Source: Kingdonia uniflora
Lineage: Eukaryota; Streptophyta; Magnoliopsida; Ranunculales; Circaeasteraceae
Length of the DNA: 64,000 nucleotides
Reading direction: 5' to 3'
Assembly: GCA_014058105.1 (NCBI GenBank)
Contig: JACGCM010000630.1
Location: 308,506-372,505, forward strand
Shown: positions 24,110 through 34,098 of the stretch, piece by piece
How positions within the stretch are numbered: position 1 is the first letter of the stretch
Layout of the letters: each line of letters begins with the position of its first letter
Notes under the pieces: generated by a model
Seen by the model: the letters and a program-made list of their open reading frames with translations, nothing else
The model's database searches: none
What the model was told of the DNA's origin: nothing
Position numbers and translations under genes: made by a program

Positions 24110-25027
24110 ACCAAGGTTTTTTGTTTTTGGTTTTTTTTTTGTTTTTTGTTTTTATTTTTTAATATACTATACTAGCAAAAACATTGGGGATACTCTATTT
24201 TTCTATTCATCTTTCCCCACTTAAACAACATGGTTTCACTCCTTCCTTCACTTTGATTTTACTGAAATGTCTCAGAATAAATGGGTTAAAAGGAGTTGAA
24301 TATAAAATGAATGGCATATTTTAAGGCACAAAATGGCTGCAAATGGATAAAATTTTGGGTAAGCTTAGACGAAGGCCAAAAAGGTGTAATAATAAAAAGT
24401 TTATTATCATATCTTCGGTCTCACATAGTACCTTTTTTGTCTAGAATCAAGTATAAGGAATGCTCTATTAAACTAACTTGAACTAGATGCCACCACCAAT
24501 AATTGACAAATGCATAAAATAATGAGATCAAAAACAAAGAAAGATTTTGTGGGAAGAATTCATTTAATAACACTCAAAACTTGCACAAAAAGTTAGATCC
24601 TTACATAATATTAGGTAACGAAGTCTCTACATTTATCCTCAAGGTTTCTACTTACGACTAGAGTCAGGAACAACCAGAACTAGTAATGAATAAGTGATAC
24701 CAAGTAACTCAAGCATTACTTGAATATATGGCAAATAAATAAATCTCGAACATGCATATCCATAGCTAAGATAGACTGTATTACAAAAATCAGGGAAAAT
24801 AACCAATATGAACAAGAGAAACAATACATACCTGATAATGTCCACAAAATAATGACACAAATAGTCAGGATGACTGGAAAGATTTACTCAATAGAACAGA
24901 CACCAATGGTGTTAATCCAAGATTTATCAGATGAAATATCTTTAACATTGGTTAGTTCAATCATCGACCCATAACACATACTCGTCACCGTCTCATTTTG
25001 AGCCATTACTGCAATATTGCACTATAA

Positions 25028-26895
25028 TTATGGTAGAAGATCCTTCTTCTGAACCCAAACAGATTTCACTTTCTTTCGTTCTTCTGTCGCTTGAGTCAAA
25101 TTCCTGAAACCATTAAAAGACTTTTGGATAAAAGAGGAATTAGCAAACGATTGGGCATATGATCGATAGGGTTTCCCTCTTTCCAAGTAAAGATTATTCA
25201 TACTATGGAATACATGAGCATATCTATAATAGGGAGCAAGATGCCCTTTTGACCACAAGCCTGACAATAAAATACATGAAAGACAAAAGGCTGCTTAGTC
25301 TACCTATGAGGAGCATTAGTAATACTTTGTTTGGGCAAAGATGGCACTGGAATAGCTTTGACACACTTGGTGATTTGAGGTGAAGTAGACTTAGCATTTC
25401 GCTCATCAAATCTAAGTCCCCTTTTGTCAGTACCATTTTTGCTCATACTTTGCATTTTGTTAATATTTTTTGCTCCATGGAGAAAAACTTCAAGTTTCTG
25501 CTTAGTGAAAGTTAAGTCAAGTTTAAACTTCTCAAGTTCAGTTTTAGTCAATTTTAATTTCCCCACAACAGTATATTTTTCTTTTTCAAAAATATCAAGT
25601 TTGGCAATAAAAGCATCTTTCTCATTCTTAAGTTTCTCAAGCTGAGAAACAAGTTGAAAATACAAATCTTTAAACTTGGGTTCTTCACTATTATCACTTT
25701 TATAATTTCTCTGATCTTCAGTAGAGTTTTCTAGCTCAAAAAGGTCAAAATAATTATTACTGGAGTTTATTATTCTAAGAAACACACAATAGTTGTCATT
25801 TTCAGATTCTTAGGGATGATCATTATTAGAATCAAATTCATCATTATCATCATCCTAAGTAGCTTTATTATTCATGGCCTTATGGTTACTATTAGAACTC
25901 TTAGTGGGACAACTGTGAGCATATTGACCATACTTGTGACACCTATAACATTCAACTTTATTTAAGTCTTGTTTAAGATTGGTTTGTTTGCCATACGACT
26001 TAGCACAGTCATGTGGACGTGGCTTATAATTCATATTTTGCCCTTGTTTCTCAAATTGCTATTTTTTTAGAAGTTTTCTAAACTGTTGGCTTATAACAGC
26101 AATCTATGAACAACAATCTATGAATCAAAGTCCAATTCCTCATTATCGTCAGAGACGCATAAGTTGTCAACTTCTCTGGTTCCCTGAGAAGATGAAGAGT
26201 TGGAGGAAGACTTAAAAGCCAGACTCTTATTCTTAGGGTTCCATTTTTATCTCGATTTTAAATATTTGCAATTTTCCAGCAAGTGTGCCAGGTTTCATAG
26301 TTTTAAGATTTTGAGCTTCCTCTATGGCATCACGTCTGGATCTAAAACTCTTAGGGAGAGATCTTAAAATTTTGCAAACTATTTGAACATTAGTATATCC
26401 AGCTCCTAAAGAGGCATTGTTATTGACAATGTCCCTCAATCTGGCATAAAACTCACCGAACGGTTCATCCTCACTCATCCGGATGTTTTCAAATTGAGAG
26501 GTGAGCATTTGTAGTTTACTCTCTTTAACCATATCATCACCTTCGTGAGTGGACATTAAGATGTCCCAAACTTCTTTCGAAATGGTACACGCGGAGATGT
26601 GCCTATACTCTCTTTCGCTCAACGCATTAAAGATAGTATTAAGACCTTTAAAATTATACTCAGATGTTTCTTTTTCCTCCTTAGTCCATTAATTTCTAGG
26701 TTTAGGAATTTCTACAGCTGTTGCTAGCCCACCCCGTATTATAGTCGGGGGCACCCATCCATCTTTAATGGCAATCCAGACATCTTCTCCCATGGATTGT
26801 AAAAAGCCAATAATTTGAACCTTCCAGTAGGGAAAGTTTGTGCCATCAAAGAGTAGCGGACGATTTTTAGGACCTCCAAAATTTTCAGAATCCAT
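25028..26895 (-). pseudogene. Copia-type gag with two zinc knuckles, broken
   Basis: Gag packages element RNA. The N-terminus (26689-26895) reads LLFDGTNFPYWKVQIIGFLQ, a DUF4219-like start. The next frame (26233-26622, after one stop) is UBN2-like with ISKEVWDILMSTHEG, SEDEPFGEFYARLRDIVN and ILRSLPKSFRSR. A first zinc knuckle reads CYRCHKYGQYAHSC (about 25903-25950). A lysine-rich coiled region (25300-25785) follows, then a second knuckle CQACGQK with GHLAP split by a frameshift and its last Cys replaced by Tyr. The end KSVWVQKKDLLP matches the linker before the protease in Copia polyproteins. Confidence 0.8.
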
Positions 26896-26958
26896 TAAAT
26901 TAAGAAAGCACTTAAAAGCAGGATCACCACTCAGGATATAAAGCTTACAAGAAATTCT

Positions 26959-26970
26959 GTTCTGATACCA
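26959..26970 (-). other. Primer-binding site (initiator tRNA-Met type)
   Basis: The minus strand reads TGGTATCAGAAC, one base from the TGGTATCAGAGC complementary to plant initiator tRNA-Met, two bases from the LTR end. It fixes orientation and LTR boundary. Confidence 0.8.
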
Positions 26971-26972
26971 AT

Positions 26973-28519
26973 TGAAATTTTATGTGCTAGTATTTAATGT
27001 ATTTTGAGAAATTAGGTCAGAACAATTTCTATAATTCCTATCAATCAAGGATCTAGGATTAAACATAAATAATTAATAGTAAAGATAAGGAATTAAACGA
27101 TACAAACAATTGTTCACCCTGTAGAAACTCCTTACTCAAGAGAAAAACCACAGGTCGTTGTCGATGAACACGATAACCAAAAATCTACTAATCAAAAAGA
27201 GTTTAATCTACATTATACTTACAGACTCGATAACCCAGTCTCATGATTATCTCCCTTATGATCCAAGCATTACGCCCTATCGCTTTCGTTCTTGTAACGA
27301 CTCTCCTTCGTTCTCATAACGACTCTTCTTCGTTCTCTTAACGACTCTCCTTGATCTCACAGCAAGGAACACCCTTTTTGAATCATTCTAGAACAATATG
27401 TGGGAAGTAGGATAAACTAACTCAACATCAACCTTAAGGTTTTTTTAGGTTTTGATTGATGTCAAATTGTCTTACTGATAAAGGACATTGAGCTCTTTTG
27501 AAAATAACTTTTATTTAAAGAAAAAGAGAAAAGAGATAAAGAGAAAAGAGAAGCAATGTTCGCTTAAATAGTATTTTAGCTTTTCTCGAGACTCGATCGA
27601 ATGAGTCCTTTGGTCGTTCGAACGAAATCCCTAATAAGCCTTCAAAAAATATGCGTTTTTGTTTTGAACTTGTAGCACTCGTTCGAACGAGACCTAAGGT
27701 CGTTTGAACGTGATTCCCAGAATTCGTTCAAACGAGACCCAAGGTCGTTCGAACGTGATCCAAGAGGATCTAGGGTAATTTAGAAATTAACCAAAGTCGT
27801 TCGAACGAGGTTGAGAGTTGTTCGAACAACCAAATTCCATCTCTCTGGAATTTGGCCCAAGAACCCAAAGTCAATCAAACGACCTATATTTTCGTTCAAA
27901 CGACCAAAGTTTACCTCACTGGAAATTTCGCCCAGAGACAGATTTCGTTCGAACGAGTTGAGATTTCATTCGAACGACTAGGAAAGTTTCAAGGGTTTTA
28001 GACCAATTAGGCGTAAAGTCGTTAGAATGACTCCCTATTTCGTTCGAACGACTTTGGCGGTGTTTATGAATTTTAGGCGTTGCTTTTCCTCGAGATCCGT
28101 TTTTTTAATAATTTTCGAGTTCCCTAATATATAAAGGGAACTTAGGTTATTTCTTTTCTTATGTTAGATCTAAAAAGAGTTCTGAGAAGAAACCTAGGGT
28201 TTTGGAGTGATTCATTGTAAGTTACTTCGTTTTAAGCAATTAAAGCTTTATTTTTTCCCAATCAATTAGTGTTCTTCGTACTTTTCAGCTAACTAGAGTT
28301 TATTCATCGTATTGTGGATTAGGGCGAGTTTCTCAAAAAACTTAGAAAATTTAGAAAAATATTTTTGGATCCCTTTATCAGAGTTCTACTTAACCAACTT
28401 ACCTTCTTGGACGTTGGTTGATAGGAAACTTGTACGAAGGTCTTCATTTTGTCACTGTTTTCGACTGAGATAACCATGGAACTTCATATACACGAAATGA
28501 GACAAACCAAAACCTTTCA
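26973..28519 (-). mobile_element. 5' LTR of Copia-type element (full length)
   Basis: 1547 bp, TG...CA on either strand. It contains seven pairs of TTCGAA palindromes and TATA-like boxes on both sides of them. It is about 620 bp longer than the 3' LTR, mostly because of a block at about 27756-28333. Confidence 0.8.
27594..28050. promoter_or_regulatory. TTCGAA palindrome array, seven pairs, 74-bp period
   Basis: Pairs at 27594/27615, 27680/27701, 27725/27746, 27798/27819, 27872/27893, 27946/27967 and 28020/28041. Every pair is offset 21 bp, and the last four pairs repeat at exactly 74 bp. A minus-strand TATA-like CTATTTAAG lies near 27565 and a plus-strand TATATAAAG at 28128-28136, so the array could serve promoters on both sides. 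Confidence 0.7.
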
Positions 28520-28689
28520 GAAGACTTCCCCGTATTTCCACTTATTTTACATGTAGTTGTGTTTCATGATTTCCTTATATTTTTTCTCTGACGAAGGTTC
28601 TTGCTTTGTTGAACGTCGTTTTCATTTAATCAAACCTTTCATATTAAGAAAGGTTAAGATAATGCCCACGTTTGTTGTAGCACTTTTAA

Positions 28690-29535
28690 TCGTTGCTTGA
28701 ATAAATAATTAATCTTGAAGAAATCATGCACTTAACTCGTCAACTACGACTTCTATCCCCTATCATTTTCTATGTATACTAAAATAATTAGTAAAGAGTT
28801 TAGAACAAGCCATGGGCTTCAAATTTTTGCCCTGCAATGAATATAATGTAGCTCTAGAATATGATCCCACTTGATCTCGTACTATTGCTATTTCGCGAGG
28901 CAAATTTGAAAAAATTTGTGCAAGAAACCAAAAAGATTGTAATAATTCAACACATGCAACTATGCAAATACAGATGTTATGATTGTTTTTATAATCAAAT
29001 TTTTGGATGATTAACATATAGATTAATATGATCTACATCGATATGGCACATGCTCTATGACAAGTGACAACACGGACTAATCAGATGTATAAAGCTACAA
29101 TGCTCAAATCCTAGTTAGAAAATTAACAAGTATCTAATGTCTAATGTGTCTTTGAACATGGACCGATTCTCAGGCTGGTGGGAGTTGGGAGGTTCGGTAG
29201 CTAATGGTTTTATTTAAAATGTGTGTACTATGACTTAATATAGGGCCCAAACTCATTGTTTTTATAATCAAAACTTTTGGATGATTAACATATATTAACA
29301 TATAAATTAATATGATTTAAATCGATATGGCACATGCTCTATGACAACACAGGGACTAATCAAATGTATAAAGCTACAATGCTTAGTCAGATCCTAGTTA
29401 GAAAATTAAGTATCTAATGTATCATTGAACATGGACCGATTCCCAGGCTGGTAGGGGTTGTGAAGATCGATAGTTTTTGGTTTTATTTAAAATGCGTTTA
29501 CTACGACTTACTGTAGGGCCCAAACGCATTCATAG
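28690..29535. repeat. Upstream block of ALDH duplication, copy A
   Basis: Non-coding. 'aataaataattaatcttgaagaaatcatg' onwards matches 47535-48180. A segment beginning 'tataatcaaa' and containing 'cgatatggcacatgctctat' occurs twice within this block (about 28990 and 29270) and again near 47910 and 48690. Confidence 0.75.
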
Positions 29536-29545
29536 CTACCGGTTA

Positions 29546-29772
29546 CCAACTACCAATAAATCAAGTGGTTAGGTACCTTTTACTCTTTAAGATGGTGCAA
29601 AACCCACGATCCAGAGATTAAGGGTTCGATTCTCACCTCCATGTGGGCTTCAAGGTTGGTATGAGCCCGTCGGCTTTGTGTCGGCTTGCCCAGTTCGTAT
29701 GGTTTGCAGGCTATTGCACGAACCCTAGGGGATCTTGTTGCGAATTGACTCTAACTAAAAAATAAAAAATAA
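29546..29772 (+). mobile_element. tRNA-derived SINE
   Basis: An A-box-like 'tcaagtggttagg' is followed about 65 bp later by a B-box-like GGTTCGATTC, the internal Pol III promoter layout of a SINE. The end is A-rich. Flanks 'ctaccggtta' and 'ttacgggtta' look like a diverged target duplication. Copy B of the duplication has no such insert between the matching flanks (about 48165-48190). Confidence 0.65.
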
Positions 29773-29928
29773 TTACGGGTTATTTTAGGCTTCTACTTTC
29801 AACAACTAATAATGGCAAATACTAACACTAGGTCACCCTCAATGAAACGAGTCCGCCTAGCATATAACCCCTTCCCCCACATAACCAATATAGGACCCCT
29901 TGGCATTTTACAATTGCATCATCTTCTC

Positions 29929-30850
29929 CACGGGTGGAGCCAGGATTTCAATCCAAGAGGTTCAAAATTGTACATGGTAAATAAATAATACATAGCAAAT
30001 TTTTCAAGAGCAACTAACTAATTAAATTCAAGTAACATCATAGAAAGACAAAAAAAAAAAAAAAGAGCTTTATAAAGCATCTAGAACTATAACTCCATGA
30101 ATAAAAAAGTTGTATTGCAAGAAAAAAAACTCTAAATATTTTTTAAATTTTCTCGACGGGTCCTCATTTGTTGAAAGCGTTACATGATTGTCTCAGTAGT
30201 TATCTTCTTAAAAATATCTTTCTCAATATAGGTAATCATACAATAATTCAACCATTCATCTCCCATTCGTCCCTGGTAGACATTTTTTTATAATATTCAT
30301 GGCAGAAAATGCTCTTTCGACAGTAACTGTGGAAACTGGTAAAATCAAATTAAGCGAGCTCTATTAGCAAATATACTAACAGATACACTTTATTTTTCCC
30401 CGTAGCAACCATCTTTTGAGAAAGTTTGTTAATCCCTTTTAAATTAGAGAAGTTAGTGTCTGACCGCAAATCTGTAATGTAATGCTCTACCTCATCAGGA
30501 AGCGCCAAAAGCTCAACAGGAGTAAAATCTGCTTTATAAAACTCCACATAACAATTTAATTTCTCATTACTGAAGCTAGCAAATAAATTTGATGAGTTCA
30601 AGCATGCCATGCAAAGGAGCAACACGGTGTTTACCTCATTGAACCGCTTGCTCAATTTCATAAGTTGTAAATCCAGGTATTCGATGAATAATACGAAATG
30701 ATAATGTTGCCAGTTTGTGCTTACTATTGCATTACGTCGCGATCGACCTTCAGGTATAAGTTTTGCAGATTTTTCTGATGACTTCATCTTGCAGCAAGAT
30801 GTGATTCTATCGTCTTTCTTTCTCTTTTTGCCATTCTCGATTTTAATCAT
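29929..30850 (-). pseudogene. hAT transposase C-terminal part (ZMYM1-like)
   Basis: The minus-strand frame 30350-30850 contains RFNEVNTVLLLCMACLN, then FYKADFTPVELLALPDEVEH, LKGINKLSQKMVATGKNKVY and LLVYLLIELA, after which VSTVTVERAFSAMNIIK is read. This is the hAT dimerisation block of plant TTF-type or MYM-type zinc-finger transposases. A frameshift follows near 30290. A terminal-repeat-like CACGGGTGGAGCCAGGATT lies at 29929. The N-terminus is missing and abuts the gag remnant. Confidence 0.75.
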
Positions 30851-30869
30851 ATAAAGTTGGCGAGCTTGG

Positions 30870-32022
30870 CCTTGTCCTTGTCCTTATTCTTGTTCGACCT
30901 CTTTTCTTTTCGTTTCTTCTTCGAGGAACTTCTAGACACCAACTACATACTCGTGAAGTCTTCCTGCGAGTAGAATACGGTAAAAGATTTGTATCAGAGA
31001 GTAACAGTTGTCAGACTCATGGCTATGCACATTATGATACTGACACAAGGGTTTGCTTGGTACATCAGGTATTACTTGTGCTTCTCGAAACAAGTCATCA
31101 CCCTTTATTGTTGGTAGAATGGCGGAGAGTGTGGTTGTCATAGGAGGCAAGAGACTGGAATGGGTCTGTCTATTTTTTTATCTTTCTTCCTGATGTTATC
31201 GGTGGTCCTTTCACGCTGTTTGGGAGTCACATTACTTGCTGACTTTAGAGGTGGCGATAAAAATGCATCGTTGGCATGAATGACTGAGGAGTTTTTTATT
31301 TTATCTTTCTTGGATTGCTCGAGTTCGATGTAGTTATTGACAACATCGATTATTTCTGTCACTGTCTTAGGTTTGTGTAAGGTAAGTTCTTATCGAACTT
31401 TTAAATCGATGTGGAGTGTGGAGGTAAATGCTGGAATGACAATTTTGGGATCTAAATTCCCAATTTTTCTTGTTTCTTGCAGGAAGCGTTTGTAAAAGCT
31501 AGCCAAGGTTTCTTTCGTACCTTGCTCAAAAAAGAATAACGAATCGACTGTTATTTCCCGTTCTTTAGCATGAGCATAGTTTGACTCGAAGAGCCGCTGT
31601 AACTGGCTAAAATTGGTGATCGAACTTTCGGGGATAGTATGAAACCATCTGAGATGTTCTTTCTTAAGACTCATGTTAAACAATTGGTATAGCATGTGAT
31701 CGAGCTTAGAGTATAATCCAACTGCTACTTTGAAGTGACGGACGTATGTGAGAGGATAAGTGAGTCCCGCATATTGATGAAACTTTGGCATGTAGAAATT
31801 CTCTGGAATTGGCATGACTTCGAGATGAGGGGAAATAGGATTTGTTTCAATCTTGTTGAAAACTGATCTTCGACTAGGATTGTCAGAATGTATAACTTGG
31901 ATCCTATTGTTTAGATCATTCAGGGTGATAAATTGCTGAAGAGTATTAGGTACGGCTGTAACTTGAGGATCAAAGTTACCCTGTCCTTCAGGTCCTAATC
32001 TATCTCTTACTGGTCGCCTCAC
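30870..32022 (-). pseudogene. Tat-type Gypsy gag, broken
   Basis: The minus-strand frame 31390-32022 (210 codons) carries the retrotransposon gag core: LTYPLTYVRHFKVAVGLYSK, HLRWFHTIPESSITNFSQL, EREITVDSLFFFEQGTKETL and NLDPKIVIPAF. A stop near 31389 separates it from the next frames (31138-31362 and 30932-31150). These end with KPLCQYHNVHSHESDNCYSL and RLHEYVVG, the C..H....H....C block typical of Tat gag. A primer site and LTR lie upstream. No pol follows; a hAT remnant abuts it. Confidence 0.8.
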
Positions 32023-32553
32023 AGGTGGTGGTAGAGTTTGTTGACGTGTACGTCGACTTCCTTGGGTGGTCGAGAGTAATAAAGTAAGACCAAAGTGTCT
32101 AGAAGCTTTATTGGGGTTCCTTGATCGAGATCTAGAAGTTTAAATTCGTTCTTCTCTTGGTAAGTTCTCCTTTTGGGTTGCTCTGGAGTGATGATCACAT
32201 CGGGCTTGGGGATGTGACGTCTGGTAGATAGTGAATCGGTCTTGATGTCTTCACAAATTTTTTATCTCTTTCTGATGGGTTCGACTCTATAGTTCCAGGG
32301 CTTTCCTCCTCTTGTCTCTTTCAACTTGAAGAGCTTAGGCGTGGATTTGTTGATCTTCGAGCCGCTAGACCCTGTCAGATTCTATCTACTTTTGGAGTTC
32401 GACGACGGCATTGTACAGATCGACGACTTCTAGAAAGGTAGGTAAGGGATTGATTTCGTTGTTCCTCTGAGTACTGGAGGCACTTTGGAGGTTCATATTT
32501 GTCATCTGATTGTCTAGAATCAAATTTGGTAAAGAAAAAGTGTGACATTCTCA

Positions 32554-32565
32554 CAGACGGCGCCA
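32554..32565 (-). other. Primer-binding site of Gypsy element
   Basis: The minus strand reads TGGCGCCGTCTG, a common primer-site form in plant Gypsy elements, two bases from the LTR end. Confidence 0.7.
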
Positions 32566-32567
32566 AT

Positions 32568-33522
32568 TGTAATGACGTGTTTTCCGGAAGGTAAACTTCA
32601 CCAATACTTCAGTAAGGAAATTGCAATTGTAAACTTAAACATACAAGAGTTTACGTGGAAACTCTAGTAAATTCTAAGAAAAACTGTAGGAACACATTCC
32701 CGCTAGCAACGTGGTGGAAGGTCGCTAGGCGACCCCACCACTAAAAGTAGGAACACTCCAGCTAGGTCGTCCTGCGAGCCCCCTTCTAACGACAAGCAGG
32801 TCCATGGCTGTGACTCGCCCAGCGACCATAGAGCCGTCACGAAAACAACCGACGACAACCCCGCGGTTAGCCCCCTGTCCACGTAGAAATATAAAAGCCT
32901 ACGACCCGGAAGGGACATCTTAGGAATTGCCCAGGGCACGTGAGCAGGGGCATCCCTAGGTTAAACCTTCCCTATAAGTAGAGGTGAGGAGGTAACCTAA
33001 AAGAGGATCTTCTTCTTCTTCTTCTTCTGTCTCTTCTCCTTCCTCTTAGAGAGACAACTAGCTAAGTCAAGGAGACGGAGAGAAACCCTGAGAGAGTCGA
33101 GTGGTGCCCACCTCTAGCGGAAAGTATCAAGCCCATAACGAACGTACACTCATTGTTGTCCCTGAGAGGAATCAAGGGACTACAAAAACCACGAGCTCGA
33201 GGAAGGTTTAGGTATAAAATCTACTAGTTGCTAATTATTACAATTGCTGAATAGTAAGGACGTGAAAATGCGTAAGAATAACAGAGTTGCAGATCGGATT
33301 AACATATGTTATACCTGTATTTATAGTAGATACAAGCAGTTACAAAAATAAACAGTTTCCTATTTTGGCGGACAGTGGGTGAACTTCGCGGATCTCCCTG
33401 CAACGGCTCTATTTGACCAAGTTTAACGGTTGTTTTTAATGGGTCGAGCTCTGTAGTCGCAGATGTGACATCTTCTCGAATGGCAGAATATCTTCGACTA
33501 AGTTCTGTTGGCTTCACTCGAC
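32568..33522 (-). mobile_element. 5' LTR of Tat-type gag element
   Basis: It lies between the primer site and the point where sequence shared with copy B resumes. Its plus-strand start is TGTAATGACG; the outer end is less certain. It is split by a solo LTR (32685-33184); joined across that insert it reads 'ttctaagaaaaaccacgagctc'. Confidence 0.65.
32685..33184 (+). mobile_element. Solo LTR nested in another LTR
   Basis: 500 bp from TGTAGGAACA to GGGACTACA, with termini TGTAG/CTACA and a perfect 5-bp target duplication AAAAC at 32680-32684 and 33185-33189. It is more GC-rich than its surroundings and contains a TATA-like 'ctataagtag' near 32970 and a (CTT)n run near 33007. No internal region, so it is a recombined solo LTR of a third family. 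Confidence 0.85.
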
Positions 33523-33529
33523 GAAAACA

Positions 33530-33990
33530 CTAAGAAAATAACAAAATAGTGGTCATAATGGCAGGGGTATCAATTATTTCTAGACATTTCTAAGCTAACA
33601 AAAATATACTTACAATTTTTTATATTTTATTTTTATATCTCAGATGTGCCAAGAAAAACCTGGCATCATTGCAATTTCAACACCCAAAATATAGGAGTTG
33701 ATATTGAAAGTTGCCTCATTATTCAGTGACACCTTGCCGCGTTCACATGCAGCGTAATTTACTCTTACTCAGAGGTGCCCTGAATGAAAGAGAGTCATGG
33801 CACCCAAAGAGAATTCCGAGGCATTACTGTGCCTCGAGATTATTATCTGGGGAGTGAGAGAGAGGAGGTTATATTTGTTGGAGCCAATTAGGGGAAGCAA
33901 AATTCACATCCTAAATGCTAAAATAACTAAAGAAAGATACGTGTATGTGTTCTCTTCCGAGAAGTTAGAACTTGACTAGTTTATTTTATT
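33530..33990 (+). promoter_or_regulatory. Upstream region of ALDH copy A
   Basis: 33530-33840 matches 50640-50970 and 33870-33980 matches 55045-55160, but the two pieces are 4 kb apart in copy B. The 'gtgttctcttccgagaag' segment is conserved in both genes. Confidence 0.6.
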
Positions 33991-34013
33991 AGGGCACAGG
34001 GCCCCTGCAAAAT

Positions 34014-34022
34014 GGTATTTAA
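34014..34022 (+). promoter_or_regulatory. Candidate TATA box of ALDH copy A
   Basis: TATTTAAAG, 77-85 bp before the start codon. The matching stretch in copy B (after 55160) lacks it. Confidence 0.4.
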
Positions 34023-34023
34023 A

Positions 34024-34054
34024 GACCATATTATTCAAACAGACTAATATGGTC
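34024..34054 (+). other. Inverted repeat in ALDH copy A leader
   Basis: GACCATATTA, an 11-base gap, then TAATATGGTC: a perfect 10-bp inverted repeat at or just after the likely transcription start. Copy B keeps only the left half. Confidence 0.55.
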
Positions 34055-34098
34055 ATGGAGAAGAGAAGCTATCAAGAGAAAGAGAAAGAGAGATAGAT

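Larger units (their letters stand above)
22285..25000 (-). other. Internal region without recognisable pol
   Basis: No domain found on either strand. Instead of pol it contains two blocks of paired TTCGAA palindromes, a (GT)n stretch near 23419 and a T-rich tract near 24120. The palindrome blocks resemble those of the element's own LTR and of the LTR near 62 kb, so part of the stretch may be an inserted LTR fragment. Confidence 0.5.
21340..28519 (-). mobile_element. Copia-type LTR element with gag remnant and no pol
   Basis: Two direct repeats (21340-22265 and 26973-28519) bound the element. In minus orientation a primer-binding site follows the right LTR, then a Copia-type gag, and a polypurine tract precedes the left LTR. 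The flanks carry 5-bp sequences CAAGA (21335-21339) and GAAGA (28520-28524), a target duplication with one mismatch. No protease, integrase or RT can be seen between the gag end and the polypurine tract, so the element is non-autonomous or internally deleted. Confidence 0.8.
29849..33522. mobile_element. Composite insertion, copy A only
   Basis: Left flank '...caatgaaac' and right flank 'gaaaacactaagaaaat' join without this 3.67-kb block in copy B (about 50620-50640, 'cgatgaaaacaaagaaaat'). The block holds a hAT remnant, a Tat-type gag with primer site and LTR, and a nested solo LTR. Confidence 0.7.

Noticed and set aside
27594..28050. TTCGAA units as heat-shock elements
   Set aside because: A heat-shock element needs TTC and GAA separated by two bases (TTCnnGAA); here they are adjacent.
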